A stretch of DNA of 35,154 nucleotides from Alphaproteobacteria bacterium (GCA_013815465.1 JACDGE010000018.1:1-35154); one strand, 5' to 3'; numbered from the stretch's first letter, positions 17,116-26,266 are shown. Made by a program: numbers and translations. The notes: a model not told the origin generated them from the letters alone.

Positions 17116-17277
17116 ATGCTTGGATGGGTTGTCATGTTTTTAGTCGTTGCTCTTATAGCAGGTATATTAGGTTTTACCGGTATTATGGCTGCATCGGCTG
17201 AAATTGCAAAAATTATCTTCTTTATTTTTATAATATTATTTATTATTTCTTTTATTGTTAATTTATTTAGAAGATAG
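17116..17277 (+). CDS. DUF1328 (YtjA-like) small membrane protein
   Basis: 53 residues: starts [20 protein letters not shown], continues through [17 protein letters not shown], and ends in a basic VNLFRR. This matches the DUF1328/YtjA family almost end to end: two membrane segments, with the conserved AAxxAEIAKI link between them. AAAGGAGG lies five to eight bases upstream. The family is widespread in Proteobacteria and often linked to stress conditions; its function is unknown. The gene follows the universal stress protein gene on the same strand. Confidence 0.88.
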   Translation: MLGWVVMFLVVALIAGILGFTGIMAASAEIAKIIFFIFIILFIISFIVNLFRR

Positions 17278-17291
17278 CCTAATTTTGTTTT

Positions 17292-18425
17292 CTATCGGTA
17301 AACCCGTGTAACCCTTGAGGTAAACCCGGTGGAAAGCGCACGGGAGTGGGTGCCTAGAGAGTGGGCAAGAGTATCGAGGGTGATGGCTTGATTCACAAGC
17401 TCTGCCCATCCACCCACATAACAGAGAGACTCTGGAATATCTGTCACATCTATAACCGTATAATCCATGGAAATACGTCCCAAAACAGGGGCTTTGAACT
17501 GCCCAAAAGCGATAAAAGCATTGTTGCTGAGACGTAGGTCATAACCATCTGCAAAGCCCACGCCGATCGTCGCAAGTTTACTGTCTCTCGTCAGCGTATG
17601 GGATGCACCATACCCTACGCTTTCCCCCTTATATGCTGTGCGAACTTGGAGAATACGCCCCAAAAACCGAAGACAGGACTTAAGTGAAGGGTGGTCTTTG
17701 GGGGGTGTATAGAGGCCAAAAAGTCCCTTTCCAGGGCGGATAAGATCATAATGAAAGGTAGGGTCTAAATAAATTCCCCCCGTATCCGCAAGACTGGCTT
17801 TTGTCAGCGGAAATTTTTTTCTAATTTGATCAAACAATTCCTTTTGTTGATCGTTGAGGGAATCATGGGGTGCATGAGAAGAGACCAGATGGCTCATGAT
17901 AAAGTGCACATCAAGAAACTTTAATAGGGTGAGGTCTTTAAAAAGCTTTTCCAAATCCAGCTGATCAAAGCCATTACGCCGCATGCCTGTATCAATGTGA
18001 AGACCGCAAGGCAGTTTCTTGTCCCGCTTTTGAGACTCTGCAGCCCAATTCTTTACCATGTTAAAGTCATTCAGAATGGGTGTTAGAGAATGCTCAATGA
18101 AATATTCTTCCGTATTTGGAAGGATTCCCGAGAGGACATAGATGGTGGGGGTTTTTAAAAGATTCCTTAAAAAAATACCTTCTTCGATATGGGCGACAAA
18201 GAAATGCTGGCAGCCCTGCTGGGCCAACACCGGCGCCACGGCCTGAATTCCAAAGCCATAAGCATCCGCTTTAAGAACAGCTCCACAAATACTTTGGGGG
18301 AGTTGTTTTTTAAGGGTATTGTAATTATACGCAATTGCCTCTGTATCAATCTCTAATGCACTGGTAACGTGCGGAGACAGGGAGAGAGCGTCAGAAATGG
18401 ATTTAGTAGCTAGCAATGACTGCAC
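17292..18425 (-). CDS. alr: Alanine racemase
   Basis: 377 residues from a GTG at 18425. The PLP enzyme converts L-Ala to D-Ala for peptidoglycan. It has the PLP-lysine motif AVLKADAYGFG with Lys52, the DTGMRRNGF segment (145-153), the second catalytic tyrosine in SVGYGASH (Tyr272), and GRISMDYTVIDVTD near the C-terminus. The N-terminus is about 20 residues longer than usual before the first strand (TSALEIDTEAIAYNY), so a later start is possible. It overlaps the upstream nucleoside-hydrolase gene by 16 bases, which implies co-transcription. Confidence 0.94.
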   Translation of the reverse strand: MQSLLATKSISDALSLSPHVTSALEIDTEAIAYNYNTLKKQLPQSICGAVLKADAYGFGIQAVAPVLAQQGCQHFFVAHIEEGIFLRNLLKTPTIYVLSGILPNTEEYFIEHSLTPILNDFNMVKNWAAESQKRDKKLPCGLHIDTGMRRNGFDQLDLEKLFKDLTLLKFLDVHFIMSHLVSSHAPHDSLNDQQKELFDQIRKKFPLTKASLADTGGIYLDPTFHYDLIRPGKGLFGLYTPPKDHPSLKSCLRFLGRILQVRTAYKGESVGYGASHTLTRDSKLATIGVGFADGYDLRLSNNAFIAFGQFKAPVLGRISMDYTVIDVTDIPESLCYVGGWAELVNQAITLDTLAHSLGTHSRALSTGFTSRVTRVYR

Positions 18426-19405
18426 GTGTGACTCTTTTGTTCTGGGAAGATATAGCGCCCCAATGCCTCTGTAAGCATCTCAAAAAAGCCATTTACATCA
18501 ATTTCATTAACCACATAAGCATTGGGCTTGCAATGAAGTTTACTATACCAATCCACCGTGGAGCGACCTGCCATAATGGTGGGAGAGACATCAATTTCTA
18601 CATATACATCTCGTCCTTTATATAGCTCAGGCTTAAGCAAATAAGCAATCACATTGGGATCATGTAAAACGCCACCGGCCACGCCTGGCTCAAAAAGTGC
18701 ATCAACACGATGGTAATAGGAAAGCATGTCCACCACAGCTTGGGAGATGGGAGTATTGATGGATTCAATGGTGCGAAGCCAGCTCTCAGAGGTGTGAGTT
18801 TGCCTTGTAGCATCAAGACCTATCATCACAATCGGGACGCCTGAGGTAAAGACAACTGAAGCTGCTTGAGGGTCACAAAAAAAGTTATATTCTGCAGAGG
18901 GGGTAATATTTCCAAGGCCGATAACCCCTCCCATAAGGACAATTTTTTCAATCTTATCCTTAAGACTAGGTTCCATAATAAGAGCGCAAGCAATATTTGT
19001 GAGAGGTCCCGAAGCAGCAATTGTAATTTTTTCAGAGGATTCTAAGAGGGTTTGTAGAATAAAACTAACAGCATGCACGGATTGTAAGGGGATAGTGGGG
19101 AAGGGGAGTTTACATCCCCCTAGTCCCGTCTCTCCGTGTATATCCGCACCTGTGTAAGTGGAAGGGGAAGAACCCACTTTAACAAAAAGGTGACGTGGAC
19201 AGCCTTGAAAAACTTTCATATCTAGTCTGCCCGCTAATTGGCAAATGCGTCGGGCGTTTTCTTGAGTTTGTTGGACAGGGCCATTTCCAACCACTGTTGT
19301 CACGCCCAGAAGATTGATAGATTCAGGGTGGGCGAGGGCGAGTAAGAGGGCGACGGCGTCATCTAAACCAGGATCGCAATCCAGAATGAGGGGGATTTTT
19401 TTCAT
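18410..19405 (-). CDS. Nucleoside hydrolase (IunH family), copy 1
   Basis: 331 residues. It belongs to the Ca2+-dependent inosine/uridine-preferring nucleoside hydrolases, which split nucleosides into base and ribose. The metal-binding motif DCDPGLDDAVAL sits at residues 9-20 and the family segment AEYNFFCDPQAASVVF in the middle. GGVLHDPNVIAYL carries the conserved late His-Asp. AAAGG lies upstream of the ATG. It is encoded between a second nucleoside hydrolase (49 bases upstream) and alr (overlapping). The two paralogues differ widely, so they may prefer different nucleosides (inference). Confidence 0.94.
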   Translation of the reverse strand: MKKIPLILDCDPGLDDAVALLLALAHPESINLLGVTTVVGNGPVQQTQENARRICQLAGRLDMKVFQGCPRHLFVKVGSSPSTYTGADIHGETGLGGCKLPFPTIPLQSVHAVSFILQTLLESSEKITIAASGPLTNIACALIMEPSLKDKIEKIVLMGGVIGLGNITPSAEYNFFCDPQAASVVFTSGVPIVMIGLDATRQTHTSESWLRTIESINTPISQAVVDMLSYYHRVDALFEPGVAGGVLHDPNVIAYLLKPELYKGRDVYVEIDVSPTIMAGRSTVDWYSKLHCKPNAYVVNEIDVNGFFEMLTEALGRYIFPEQKSHTCSHC

Positions 19406-19454
19406 TTCAGTTTCTTTCCTTTAAGTTTCGTAACATCCGCAAGGGAGGGCCGTG

Positions 19455-20402
19455 TCATAACCTTTTATAACGAAATAAAAGATCTGTCAAAAGATCAAAA
19501 AATCCCGATGCATTGAATTCATTAAAAACATGGGCATTAGGGGTAAGGCCTCTTTTTCCCCACCTGTCTATAGTAGATCGACCTCGGGTGACGCCATGGG
19601 ATGTATCAATTTCCACGTGCACATCCGTGCCTTTAAAAAGGGAAGGATCGAGGAAGTAAGCAATCACACATGGGTCATGGAGCGCGCCTCCAGCTGTTTC
19701 AAAGTTTTGGGTGTCATATTCATGGACCCCTTGCACCATGGCAGAAACAGCGGAAGCCGCTGGATTTCCCATTTTTGCTAACTTCTCCATCCATTCAGAT
19801 GTGGTGAGAGCTTGATGAGTCACATCAATACTGACGGCCGTAATCTTTTTACCGGATGTAAAAAGAATATGGGCTGCTTCCGGATCTGCATAAAAGTTAT
19901 ACTCAGCTGCAGGGGTAATGTTGCCTAAGCACATTGACCCGCCCATGGTAACAATTTCTTCTATATTGTCTAAAATACGGGGCTCGCGAACAATGGCAAG
20001 CGCCACATTCGTAAGGGGGCCTGTTGTTGCCAGAGTCACTTTTTGAGGATAGTTTAAAAGAGTGTCAATAAGGAAGTCTACAGCGTGTGTAGATTGAAGG
20101 AGCATCTTGGGTGTTGGGAGATTAACATATTTTAATCCTTCTACACCATGAACACCCTCTTCGAGAACCAGGGGCCTGAGGAGGGGTGCAGGGCACCCAG
20201 CATAAACTTTGACGTCTCGCCGTTCCGCTAATTCGCAAGCCTTGAGTGCATTCTGTGCCGTAAAGTTGATAGGGACATTTCCCCCTGAAACCGTAATTCC
20301 CAAAAGGCTAAACCGTTCAGGGGCGGCAAGGATCATCATAATTGCAATAAAGTCGTCAATACCAGGGTCGCAGTCAAGAATTATGGGGGTGGGCATTTGC
20401 AT
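19455..20402 (-). CDS. Nucleoside hydrolase (IunH family), copy 2
   Basis: 315 residues. The metal site DCDPGIDDFIA is at residues 10-20. Family segments TTGPLTNVALA, GGSMCLGNITPAAEYNFYAD and GGALHDPCVIAYF are all present. It aligns along its full length with the neighbouring copy, consistent with an old tandem duplication. It is the first gene of the hydrolase-hydrolase-alr group. The ATG at 20402 is preceded by GGATAACAAGATA, a modest binding site; a second ATG two codons in is also possible. Likely part of nucleoside salvage with NupC. Confidence 0.94.
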   Translation of the reverse strand: MQMPTPIILDCDPGIDDFIAIMMILAAPERFSLLGITVSGGNVPINFTAQNALKACELAERRDVKVYAGCPAPLLRPLVLEEGVHGVEGLKYVNLPTPKMLLQSTHAVDFLIDTLLNYPQKVTLATTGPLTNVALAIVREPRILDNIEEIVTMGGSMCLGNITPAAEYNFYADPEAAHILFTSGKKITAVSIDVTHQALTTSEWMEKLAKMGNPAASAVSAMVQGVHEYDTQNFETAGGALHDPCVIAYFLDPSLFKGTDVHVEIDTSHGVTRGRSTIDRWGKRGLTPNAHVFNEFNASGFFDLLTDLLFRYKRL

Positions 20403-20684
20403 GTTTTATCTTGTTATCCAAGACGAATTAACTATGAGTACTATTACCTCAATCATTGATACGCTGCAAGAAATAAGAATCTGTTTTTCCTCTAAGCGTT
20501 TGTGCACAGGGGAGCCCCACCCTCACTCTTTAATTTTGCGTCAAGAAATTTTTTTATAAAAAGATAAATTTTTAGACTTTACTTAAAAAAACTGTTTAAA
20601 ATCAATATATTGGTATTTTTGAAAAATATAGAAGTTTTTTACCAAAATAGCTATAGATTTATTAAATTATGTTCATTCATTTCT

Positions 20685-20705
20685 ATATCCACAAAATTAT
20701 CCACA
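20685..20705 (+). promoter_or_regulatory. Two tandem DnaA-box-like sites
   Basis: TTATCCACA at 20697-20705 is a perfect E. coli-type DnaA box. ATATCCACA at 20685-20693 matches at eight of nine positions, twelve bases upstream in the same orientation. They border the AT-rich tract at 20530-20700. Weaker matches are TTGTGCACA at 20500 and TTATCCAAG near 20414. They could be a DnaA-binding regulatory site or part of an origin. Confidence 0.4.
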
Positions 20706-20730
20706 GGCTGTGATTGAGTGCATCCCCTTC

Positions 20731-20837
20731 GGCGTCATTCCCGCGAAGGCGGGAACCCAGGAAAAATCTAAGTTAACTCTAACACATCCTTTGATATCAA
20801 CGGAGGCCGTGGTTCCCGCCTTCGCGGGAATGACGCC
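20731..20837. repeat. Palindromic repeat, family B: perfect 27-bp inverted repeat
   Basis: The arm at 20731-20757 (core TCCCGCGAAGGCGGGA) is repeated perfectly in inverse orientation at 20811-20837, with a 53-bp spacer. Related copies sit at 26141-26213, 27674-27834 and, as a single arm, 31623-31641. Confidence 0.9.
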
Positions 20838-20928
20838 GGGGGTAGCACTTAATAAAATTATAAGAGGGGTTACCTCAAGGACGCACAACTATAGTGCATT
20901 AAGTTGAAGATGCCTCAACTCCTCAGGT

Positions 20929-20985
20929 GTCATCCTGAATTTATTTCAGGATCTTTTTTAGATGCTGAAATAAGTTCAGCATGAC
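20929..20985. repeat. 57-bp palindromic repeat, family A copy 2
   Basis: Begins GTCATCCTGAATTTATTTCA and ends AAATAAGTTCAGCATGAC. Same length and hairpin plan as the copy at 4856-4912, but the stem bases differ in a compensating way (AATTTATTT here, CACTTGTTT there, each matched in the other arm). Confidence 0.8.
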
Positions 20986-21088
20986 AGTCTGGAGAGGTCA
21001 TGATGGCTATGTGATCTCCAATTCAAACTAACTCACCATAGCGCTAGCCTTTCTAAATTCAGGGATGACGCTATTTTGTTGGAATCCC

Positions 21089-22093
21089 TCAAGCTTCTCG
21101 ATAAAGGGAAAAGTGAGCCAAGTCCTCGAGGGCAATTTTAAGAGGACACTCTGAAAAAACCGTTAAACATTCCAGAGCTTCCTCTATAAAAACTTGTGCT
21201 GTATGCTTCGTTTTGAGTAAGGCTCCTGATTCTTTTAAAAGATGAATCGCATGGGTAAGCGCATTATTATCCCGCACACCGTTATGAAAGGCTTCCTCCC
21301 AAAATTCACAATCTATTCCTTGCTGATAGGCAAGAATGATAGGGAGGGTTACTTTACCTTCCCGAAAGTCATCTCCAATCGTTTTTCCCAGTTTTTCTTG
21401 ATCGGCAGCATAATCAAGGATATCATCCATGAGTTGGAAGGCAAGACCTAAGGAATACCCAAAGCGGGAAAGGGCTTTTCTTTTTGATTCATCTGCTCCC
21501 GCCACAAGTGCTCCAACTTCTGTAGCGGCTGAAAAAAGACATGCTGTTTTGGATCCAATGATTTTTAGATAGGTTTCTTCATTTAAGTTTAAGTTATGGC
21601 TAGATGACAATTGCAGGACTTCTCCCTCTGCAATAGAAGAGGAGGCCTGTGAAAGAATTTGAAGAATATCCAGAGATCCATCGAGAACCATCAACTCAAA
21701 GGCACGGCTAAAAAGAAAATCGCCGACAAGCACACTTGCTTTGTTACTCCATAACGCATTTGCTGTATCCTGGCCGCGACGAAGGATGCTTTCATCTACG
21801 ACATCGTCATGAAGGAGAGTGGCTGTATGAATAAATTCCACACAAGCCGCAAGCTGGATATGCCGTTTTCCTTTATAACCACAGAGCTCAGCCGCTGCTA
21901 CGGTTAAGAGAGGCCTTAATCGCTTTCCCCCTAAAGAAACAAGATACCCTGCAATTTGAGGAATTAAAGTAACAGGGCTTTGCATTTTCTCTAAAATACA
22001 TTCATTGATTTCACTTAATTGGGAACTTAAAAGAGAATTTAATGACGTAAGATTTGGTGTCAGGGGTGGAAGAGATTTGAGAGCAGCGATCAT
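21089..22093 (-). CDS. ispB: Polyprenyl (octaprenyl) diphosphate synthase
   Basis: 334 residues of the trans-prenyltransferase family. GGKRLRP is at 55-61. The first Asp-rich motif, LLHDDVVDES with D96, D97 and D100, and the second, QLMDDILDY with D223, D224 and D227, bind Mg-diphosphate. The enzyme extends an allylic diphosphate with isopentenyl units to make the quinone side chain. Length and the small residues before the first motif (EFIHTATL) fit long-chain (C40-C50) products, so octaprenyl or decaprenyl is likely; the exact chain length is inferred. The gene lies 86 bases downstream of the class I LysRS gene. Confidence 0.92.
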   Translation of the reverse strand: MIAALKSLPPLTPNLTSLNSLLSSQLSEINECILEKMQSPVTLIPQIAGYLVSLGGKRLRPLLTVAAAELCGYKGKRHIQLAACVEFIHTATLLHDDVVDESILRRGQDTANALWSNKASVLVGDFLFSRAFELMVLDGSLDILQILSQASSSIAEGEVLQLSSSHNLNLNEETYLKIIGSKTACLFSAATEVGALVAGADESKRKALSRFGYSLGLAFQLMDDILDYAADQEKLGKTIGDDFREGKVTLPIILAYQQGIDCEFWEEAFHNGVRDNNALTHAIHLLKESGALLKTKHTAQVFIEEALECLTVFSECPLKIALEDLAHFSLYREA

Positions 22094-22179
22094 GGGTTCA
22101 GTATTTCCTATCTTACTTTTGAGAGATAACTTACCCTATTTTACAGTCCCCTTCTAGCCCAAAAGGCAAGGAATCCTTT

Positions 22180-23745
22180 CTACTCTTTCTTCAATGCACT
22201 CTCAATCAAGGTCACCGTTTCCTCTATACCATAAAGGGCGATGAAGGAACCCATGCGAGGGCCCTCATCTTGGCCAAGAAGGATTTGATAAAGGGCTTTA
22301 AACCACTCCCTGAGATTTTCATAATGGTGCCGCTTTCCCACCTCAAAGACTTCCATCTGAATACTTTCCGCATCCCGCTTGCCCCTTTTTAAGCTGGTGG
22401 CAAGGTCTTCCAGTGCTTTGCGTTCCGCCAATGTGGGGACACGATAGTGTTTGTGGGGTTTTACAAAGTCGCGATAATAAACAATGGCATAACCCACCAG
22501 GTGGTCCACCATGGGCATGGTTTTAGGGCTAGCCGTTGGTGCATAACGGCTAATAAATCCCCACAGAATATTTTTATCTTCCGTATTACAGACGCTGGCC
22601 AAGTTCAGTAAAATCCCAAAGCTGAAGGGAAGTTCCTCTTGCGGAGGCGTGCCTTTATGAACGTGCCACGCTGGATTATTCAGTTTTTGGTCCCACGTTT
22701 GCTCGGGGAATTTATCGAGAAAGCTTAAGTACTCATCAACAGCTCGGGGGATCACATCAAAATAAAGACGCTTTGCCTTGCGAGGGGATTGATACATAAA
22801 ATAAGAAAGGCTTGTCTCTGGTGCATATCGGAGCCATTCTTCAATGGTCAGGCCATTGCCTTTGGACTTAGAGATTTTCGTTCCATCTGCATCAAGAAAA
22901 AGTTCGTAATTAAATCCTTCTGGGGGGCGGGCCCCGAGAATTTTACAAACTTGGCTTGAAAGTTTGACTGAGTCAATCAGGTCTTTTCCCGACATTTCAT
23001 AATCCACATCAAAGGCTGCCCAACGCATTCCCCAATCCACCTTCCACTGAAGTTTACAGTGTCCGCCGGTAACCGGCGTTTCAATCAGCTTCCCATCCTC
23101 GCGCTTGTAGACAATTGTACCCGCTTTTTCATTTCTTTCCACAACGAGCACTTGAAGAACACGACCGGTTTCCTCACAAATGGGCAAGAAAGGACTGTAG
23201 GTTTGTCGTCTTTCTTCTCTTAAGGTAGGTAAAATTACATTAATGATTTCCTCATAACGGGTCAGTACAGACAAAAGCATAGGGTCAAAGCGCCCTGAAT
23301 TATAACAGTCGGAAGAGCTGATAAATTCATAGTCAAAGCCAAAGGTATCCAAAAAAGCCCTCAGACGAGCATTGTTGTGATGACCAAAACTTTCGTGAGT
23401 TCCAAAAGGATCAGGGATACGCGTAAGGGGCTTACCTAAATGTTCCCTTATCATTTCCTGGTTTGGTAGATTATCTGGTATTTTGCGCAATCCATCCATG
23501 TCATCAGAAATCGCATATAGCTTGGTTGGAATGTCAGAGAGGAGGGAAAAAGCCTGGCGCACCATAGTTGTGCGTACGACTTCTCCAAAAGTCCCGATGT
23601 GGGGAAGACCTGAGGGGCCATAGCCGGTTTCGAATAAAACAAAGTCTTTTGAAGGAGGCTGGGTTTTAAGGCGTTGAAGAATTTTACGCGCTTCCTCAAA
23701 AGGCCAAGCTGTTGATGTTTGAGCGTATTTTTGTATATCTTCCAT
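22180..23745 (-). CDS. lysK: Lysine--tRNA ligase, class I
   Basis: 521 residues. This is the class I LysRS, structurally unrelated to the usual class II enzyme and found in archaea, spirochaetes and most Alphaproteobacteria. The Rossmann signature is [12 protein letters not shown] (HIGT at 49-52), and the KMSKS equivalent is [12 protein letters not shown] (KISKS at 290-294). [18 protein letters not shown] is another strongly conserved block. It charges tRNA-Lys in the cytoplasm. It is normal in length and complete. The ATG at 23745 follows AAGGGACTGGTAAA. Confidence 0.96.
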   Translation of the reverse strand: MEDIQKYAQTSTAWPFEEARKILQRLKTQPPSKDFVLFETGYGPSGLPHIGTFGEVVRTTMVRQAFSLLSDIPTKLYAISDDMDGLRKIPDNLPNQEMIREHLGKPLTRIPDPFGTHESFGHHNNARLRAFLDTFGFDYEFISSSDCYNSGRFDPMLLSVLTRYEEIINVILPTLREERRQTYSPFLPICEETGRVLQVLVVERNEKAGTIVYKREDGKLIETPVTGGHCKLQWKVDWGMRWAAFDVDYEMSGKDLIDSVKLSSQVCKILGARPPEGFNYELFLDADGTKISKSKGNGLTIEEWLRYAPETSLSYFMYQSPRKAKRLYFDVIPRAVDEYLSFLDKFPEQTWDQKLNNPAWHVHKGTPPQEELPFSFGILLNLASVCNTEDKNILWGFISRYAPTASPKTMPMVDHLVGYAIVYYRDFVKPHKHYRVPTLAERKALEDLATSLKRGKRDAESIQMEVFEVGKRHHYENLREWFKALYQILLGQDEGPRMGSFIALYGIEETVTLIESALKKE

Positions 23746-23847
23746 TTTACCAGTCCCTTAATAACCTTATATGAGCTTTACTTTACCTCATTTGGGGGAG
23801 AAAGAAAGGAAAAAGGGAGAATCTTTAAAGAAGGAGATTACATTTCA

Positions 23848-23902
23848 TAGCGTTAAACACCGGCCCCCAATTACTCGAGAGCCGTTTTTGACTTAAACGC
23901 TA
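23848..23902. repeat. Imperfect inverted repeat downstream of the small secreted protein gene
   Basis: TAGCGTTAAA (from 23848) and TTAAACGCTA (to 23902) can pair with one offset, enclosing a GC-rich loop. It is 20 bases past the stop of the gene at 23922-24197 in its direction of transcription, so it might act in termination; no T run is obvious. Confidence 0.3.
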
Positions 23903-23921
23903 TTAGAGAATCTCAGGTTAC

Positions 23922-24197
23922 CTAAGGATTTTGTGCGGGCCGAGAAGGCATTGAATTTCTTCTTACGGGTAAAGCTCGTGAAATTGAAGGTCGTTGAGAA
24001 TTCAGTGTTGGTCTAGATCGCCTCATTTGTTGCGCTTGAGCGTTTGTAAGATTTCTGGTTGGGAGTTGCCTTCTTTGAAGGCCCTTCATTTTGTCGGATT
24101 GATTGACAGGTCCTATTCGGAATCTTCCTGCAAAAGAGTCTGTTGTAACGACAATACTCAAAGCAATAAGTAATAAGGAAAATTTCTTGATATTCAT
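23922..24197 (-). CDS. Small secreted Arg-rich protein of unknown function
   Basis: 91 residues. A signal peptide covers residues 1-23 (hydrophobic FSLLLIALSIVVTT, then SFAG). The mature part is low in acidic residues and rich in Arg, Gln, Pro and Ser (for example RRSRPTLNSQRPSISRALP), giving a strongly basic exported peptide of about 68 residues. AATAGGAG lies nine bases before the ATG. I recognise no family. It is isolated between lysK and the M23 peptidase gene, on the same strand. Confidence 0.6.
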   Translation of the reverse strand: MNIKKFSLLLIALSIVVTTDSFAGRFRIGPVNQSDKMKGLQRRQLPTRNLTNAQAQQMRRSRPTLNSQRPSISRALPVRRNSMPSRPAQNP

Positions 24198-24299
24198 TAT
24201 AGGATGCTCCTATTCAACGATTTAAAAACAGATTATTCGCATCATTGGTGCTCCCTAAATTATATGTATATGTTCCTTCTTGCTAAAAAGCAATAATAA

Positions 24300-25604
24300 T
24301 TAAACCCCTGTAAATGTCCCCTCTGGTGGACGTTGTGCTTCTTCCCTATCTTTTTTTATCTTTTCAATTTTTGCCATGAAGGCTTTGAAAGCCACAAGAG
24401 CTTTGCCCGTCAATTTTGTTGCGGGCAATTGAGTTATCTTTTGAGGGTTTATGTGCTGCCCATTATGAATGAGTTCAAAATGAAGATGAGGGCCAGTGGT
24501 TCGTCCCGTAGCCCCAACGTACCCGATCACTTGTCCCTGACGAACCTTTATTCCATTCGTTACACCTTTGGCATAGCGACTCAAGTGAGCATAGGCGGTT
24601 TTCATATTTCCCTTGTGACGAATACAGATATAATTTCCATAACTGCTATAAGGACCGCACCTTTCAACAATGCCGTCACCTGCAGCCATGATAGGCGTTC
24701 CCTTGGGGGCAGCAAAATCAACCCCTTTATGCATTTTAGTGTAACCTAATATGGGGTGTTTGCGATTCCCAAAGCCAGAATTAATCCGCGCGCCATCAAT
24801 AGGGGTTTTGAGGAGCTCTTTGCGCACCGCCTCCCCGCTTGCTGTATAATAGCCGGGCACATCTCCTGGTGCTTGAAAGCGGTAAAGTTCATAGGGTTTA
24901 TCGTCAAGGAGAAGTTTTGCATAAAGAAGTTCTCCTGGGCGTTCAAGCCCTGATTCCTCATCTTTATAGGTGTCATAAAAAAGAGAAAACTGTGATCCTG
25001 GTTGGATATCTCTCTGGAAATCCACATCATAACTAAACGCTTTAATCATAGCATAGAGCATTTTAGGAGACGCACCTGCTCTGAGGGCATCAGCATACAG
25101 GCTGACTTTGATATCGCCTTCAACATTCACATAGTCATGCTTAAGTTCTTTTTTATATTTTGTCGCTTGGAAGAGTCCACCCCCCGTTCGCACTAGCTCC
25201 ACATCATAATCGAAGTCTGCCCGCAGTCGCAGAAACTTGAGATCATAATTCTCTCCATTGGGGTGTAAGTCATAGATAATGTAGACTTCTTGGTCGATTT
25301 TAAGGTCTTTGGGATTAAAGACGGTGGAGAGAGCGGTTATGGCTTCATGTGCTTGGTTAGAAGGAATGCCAATACGATTTAAGATACTCGCAAGCGTATC
25401 TCCTTCCGTGATGGTGAGGGTTTCATCATAGGGGCCTTCGTCAACGGTGGCGGTGTCTTCCTCTTGCGAGGGTACTGAAGTGGATGTCTCGGCTTTTTCA
25501 GAGTCATGATCAAAAGACTTATTGAAAAATATAAACAACACGATCGCATAAGCAGTAAAAAGACAAAGCGCGATAAGGATAACTTTTCGTTTAGATGGCG
25601 TCAT
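24300..25604 (-). CDS. M23-family murein endopeptidase with N-terminal LysM/OapA-like region
   Basis: 434 residues. There is one N-terminal membrane segment (about 9-27), then a LysM/OapA-like segment (ITEGDTLASILNRIGI at 65-80), a linker domain, and a C-terminal LytM/M23 zinc peptidase. Zinc and catalytic residues are visible: MHKGVDF with His292 and Asp296, AYAHL with His340, and GPHLHFEL with His373 and His375. The order matches MepM/YebA-type D,D-endopeptidases, which cut peptide cross-links in peptidoglycan to let the sacculus grow. All active-site residues are present, so it should be an active enzyme rather than an EnvC-like activator. Anchored in the inner membrane and facing the periplasm. 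Confidence 0.92.
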   Translation of the reverse strand: MTPSKRKVILIALCLFTAYAIVLFIFFNKSFDHDSEKAETSTSVPSQEEDTATVDEGPYDETLTITEGDTLASILNRIGIPSNQAHEAITALSTVFNPKDLKIDQEVYIIYDLHPNGENYDLKFLRLRADFDYDVELVRTGGGLFQATKYKKELKHDYVNVEGDIKVSLYADALRAGASPKMLYAMIKAFSYDVDFQRDIQPGSQFSLFYDTYKDEESGLERPGELLYAKLLLDDKPYELYRFQAPGDVPGYYTASGEAVRKELLKTPIDGARINSGFGNRKHPILGYTKMHKGVDFAAPKGTPIMAAGDGIVERCGPYSSYGNYICIRHKGNMKTAYAHLSRYAKGVTNGIKVRQGQVIGYVGATGRTTGPHLHFELIHNGQHINPQKITQLPATKLTGKALVAFKAFMAKIEKIKKDREEAQRPPEGTFTGV

Positions 25605-25882
25605 TATTCACATTGGGCTATAGGAAACGATTGAGTAACTTTGCGCATTTAAAAGGAGAAGTCAAGTCTTTTGGTGATGTATTACTCTATTTGTTCTATT
25701 TTATATAAAATATTAATAAAGAATATGAATGCTTAACAAAGACTTGTCCAGAAATAGCTCATGCTTTTAATTTTATCTCGTTGCCAACACTGAGCGCTGC
25801 TCTCGCATGCAGGCGAGGATTGTTTCAGAATCTTATATTTGTTCAAAAAAGTAATTTTAGGGGTGAAATAATAAATTCCAAT

Positions 25883-26101
25883 TTAGCTTCTCACTTCGTC
25901 TTCCTTGATGTTTGATTCTGAGAAACCTAGATTTTTAGCGCCATCCTTGCATTGACCTAATGTTTCTTTCCCTCGAGAATCAACCCAGTAGGGTTCCCGT
26001 AACTGGCCGTATTGTGATGAAGTATATGGACAATTATAATTACAGCAAGCTTTACTCTCACAACCATTTTGTAGGTTTACGATCCTAGCACATGTTGCCA
26101 C
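25883..26101 (-). pseudogene. Cys-rich small protein or 3' gene remnant
   Basis: 72 codons from a GTG at 26101. The peptide has seven Cys (NGCESKACCNYNCPY and others) and ends in a polar charged tail, like the end of an exported protein. No signal peptide or good ribosome-binding site precedes it. In frame there is a stop only about ten codons upstream, and then the palindromic repeat at 26141-26213. I therefore suspect a gene whose 5' part was lost when the repeat arrived. It could also be a short intact gene. No family recognised. Confidence 0.35.
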
Positions 26102-26140
26102 GTTACTTTCCTGCTCCCGAGGTGTTTACAACAACATCGG

Positions 26141-26213
26141 TGTCATGCCCGCGCAGGCGGGAATCCATCATTATTTCAAGCGGCTTTGGATCCCCGCCTT
26201 CGCGGGGATGACA
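26141..26213. repeat. Palindromic repeat, family B, short version
   Basis: Left arm TGTCATGCCCGCGCAGGCGG (from 26141) and right arm ending CCCGCCTTCGCGGGGATGACA (to 26213, read from 26193) form an imperfect inverted repeat with about a 20-bp spacer. It lies between the Cys-rich remnant and the LpoA-like gene. Confidence 0.85.
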
Positions 26214-26266
26214 AGAGGGGGCAGAATATCTATTGGTGAGATGGGCGTTAAAGAGTTGCCGATAAA

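Larger units (their letters stand above)
20403..21088. other. 686-bp intergenic region: AT-rich tract, DnaA-box-like sites and two palindromic repeats
   Basis: From about 20530 to 20700 the sequence is very AT-rich. It ends in two closely spaced DnaA-box-like sites (20685-20705), then the 27-bp inverted-repeat element (20731-20837) and the 57-bp palindrome (20929-20985). No coding region is convincing; short frames here are read-outs of the repeats. Confidence 0.6.

Noticed and set aside
20697-20907. Two short frames of about 64 codons on opposite strands
   Set aside because: Both consist mainly of the family B inverted repeat, which reads as VIPAKAGT / VVPAFAGMTP in either direction.
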